DNA from: Hydrogenophaga sp.
GTDB lineage: Bacteria > Pseudomonadota > Gammaproteobacteria > Burkholderiales > Burkholderiaceae_C
Reading direction: 5' to 3'
Assembly: GCF_030373225.1 (NCBI RefSeq)
Contig: NZ_JAUCZG010000039.1
Coordinates: 1-32,971, forward strand
DNA length: 32,971 bases
Within the stretch, counting starts at the first letter, position 1. The number at the start of each line of letters is the position of its first letter. Shown in pieces: positions 32,285-32,971 of this stretch. Both the position numbers and the translations under genes were made by a program. The notes under the pieces were generated by a model. That model had not been told where the DNA came from. It made no database searches and saw nothing but the letters and a program-made list of their open reading frames with translations.

Positions 32285-32971
32285 GTGTTTGATGTTCCGA
32301 AGTTGCGGCTGGATGTGGCATCGCTTGAGCTTGGCCATGACCGCCTAAATCAAATAGCAAACATCATTGCTGAGGAGACAGAGGCGCAACGCGAACTAAA
32401 GCGCGCCGAAGTCCCTGACAAGGGGAGCGGGGCAGGGCAAAACAAACTATTGGGGCTTTTGGGAGGCTATTACAGCTATGCCGATTCGCTAAGGTGGGAC
32501 TTGCTTTTAACGTTTGGCAACTGTGCATCCAGATGTGCCAAGCGTGCAGGGATGGACATACCCGGCCTAGTTTCCTTCGCTCGAACAACTTGCGAGCCTA
32601 CAGACCCTTGGCTGCTTTTTTGGTACGAAATAGCCTTGGAAGCACTTCTAAAAGGCATCGATGCCGAACTGAAAATTTCATCGGTAACCCAGGAAAAAGT
32701 CGAAGCTGAATTCAGTAGGCTGCAAAGTATTCGAGCGCGCACAAGATACGAGAAGGACAAGGACGGAAAGCAGGCCGTGAAGGCGGAGGTAAAGAACTGG
32801 TGGCTGAGATGGCAAAGTGACCCTTCGATGTATCCGCGTACCTCAGTTTTCGCCCGAGCGATGCTGGACAAGTATCCGGACCATCTCACAAGCCAACCTG
32901 TCATCGAAAGCTGGGTTCCCCCCCGCGTCAGAATAGTTGTCGCCCCGATAGAACCAAGAACCTGGGGGCGG
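32285..32971 (+). CDS. Unrecognised protein of the integrated element (3' partial)
   Basis: An open frame of 229 codons runs from a GTG at 32285 to the window end without a stop. GAAGGGG (32271-32277) lies 7 bases upstream and fixes the start; the lack of an ATG makes it easy to miss. The product begins MFDVPKLRLDVASLELGHDRL, is mostly helical and charged, and has no signal peptide or membrane segment. Its middle is Trp-rich (DPWLLFWYEIALEALLKG). A region near 165-205 (KNWWLRWQSDPSMYPRTSVFARAMLDKYPD) is reminiscent of small proteins on phages and islands, but I cannot assign a family. GC content is clearly lower than in the chromosome to the left. It follows the integrase on the same strand. 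Function unknown. Confidence 0.75.
   Translation, partial: MFDVPKLRLDVASLELGHDRLNQIANIIAEETEAQRELKRAEVPDKGSGAGQNKLLGLLGGYYSYADSLRWDLLLTFGNCASRCAKRAGMDIPGLVSFARTTCEPTDPWLLFWYEIALEALLKGIDAELKISSVTQEKVEAEFSRLQSIRARTRYEKDKDGKQAVKAEVKNWWLRWQSDPSMYPRTSVFARAMLDKYPDHLTSQPVIESWVPPRVRIVVAPIEPRTWGR

Overview
This is GC-rich proteobacterial DNA, most likely from a Burkholderiales (Comamonadaceae-like, e.g. Hydrogenophaga-type) chemolithotroph. That placement is an inference from gene content and protein style: a thiO-thiS-thiG-thiE block with a TPP-riboswitch-controlled cytX, a cbbR/cbbYFPTZA Calvin-cycle operon, a complete soxCD-YZAX-B set, a Comamonadaceae-type 16-strand porin, and high-GC codon use. 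The last ~2.3 kb is visibly less GC-rich and belongs to an integrated element.

Layout. (1) 1-3.6 kb: three Crp/Fnr-type regulators, the first only a C-terminal piece at the window edge, plus a ferritin-like protein and a CsbD-type stress protein. (2) 3.7-6.5 kb: two overlapping lipoprotein genes (a DUF4398-like protein, then an OmpA-domain protein) and a CPA-type cation:proton antiporter. (3) 6.5-11.9 kb: thiamin supply. thiO-thiS-thiG-thiE run on the minus strand, thiD diverges from thiO, and cytX sits behind a TPP riboswitch. (4) 12-19.5 kb: cbbR diverges from a tight operon cbbY-cbbF-cbbP-cbbT-cbbZ-cbbA. It holds phosphoribulokinase and regeneration enzymes but no RuBisCO. (5) 19.6-29.3 kb: sulfur oxidation. 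A diheme cytochrome c4 and the flavocytochrome c sulfide dehydrogenase pair (fccA-fccB) lie on the minus strand; soxC-soxD, a monoheme cytochrome, soxY-soxZ-soxA-soxX and soxB lie on the plus strand. (6) 29.3-30.7 kb: a porin and the 3' end of a tRNA-Thr(CGT) gene with its terminator. (7) 30.7 kb to the end: the left edge of an integrative element with a tyrosine integrase and an unrecognised gene that runs off the window.

How it fits together. Sulfide and thiosulfate would be oxidised in the periplasm by FccAB and SoxXA/YZ/B/CD, and electrons would pass through the several small c-type cytochromes. That energy would feed CO2 fixation through the cbb operon under CbbR. TPP made by the thi genes is the cofactor of the transketolase encoded by cbbT. 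Three sox transcription units appear to share an upstream motif (AAATATNNGC plus downstream positions), which would tie them into one regulon. The least explained parts are this shared sox motif, the integrated element at tRNA-Thr, and the partial gene beside its integrase.
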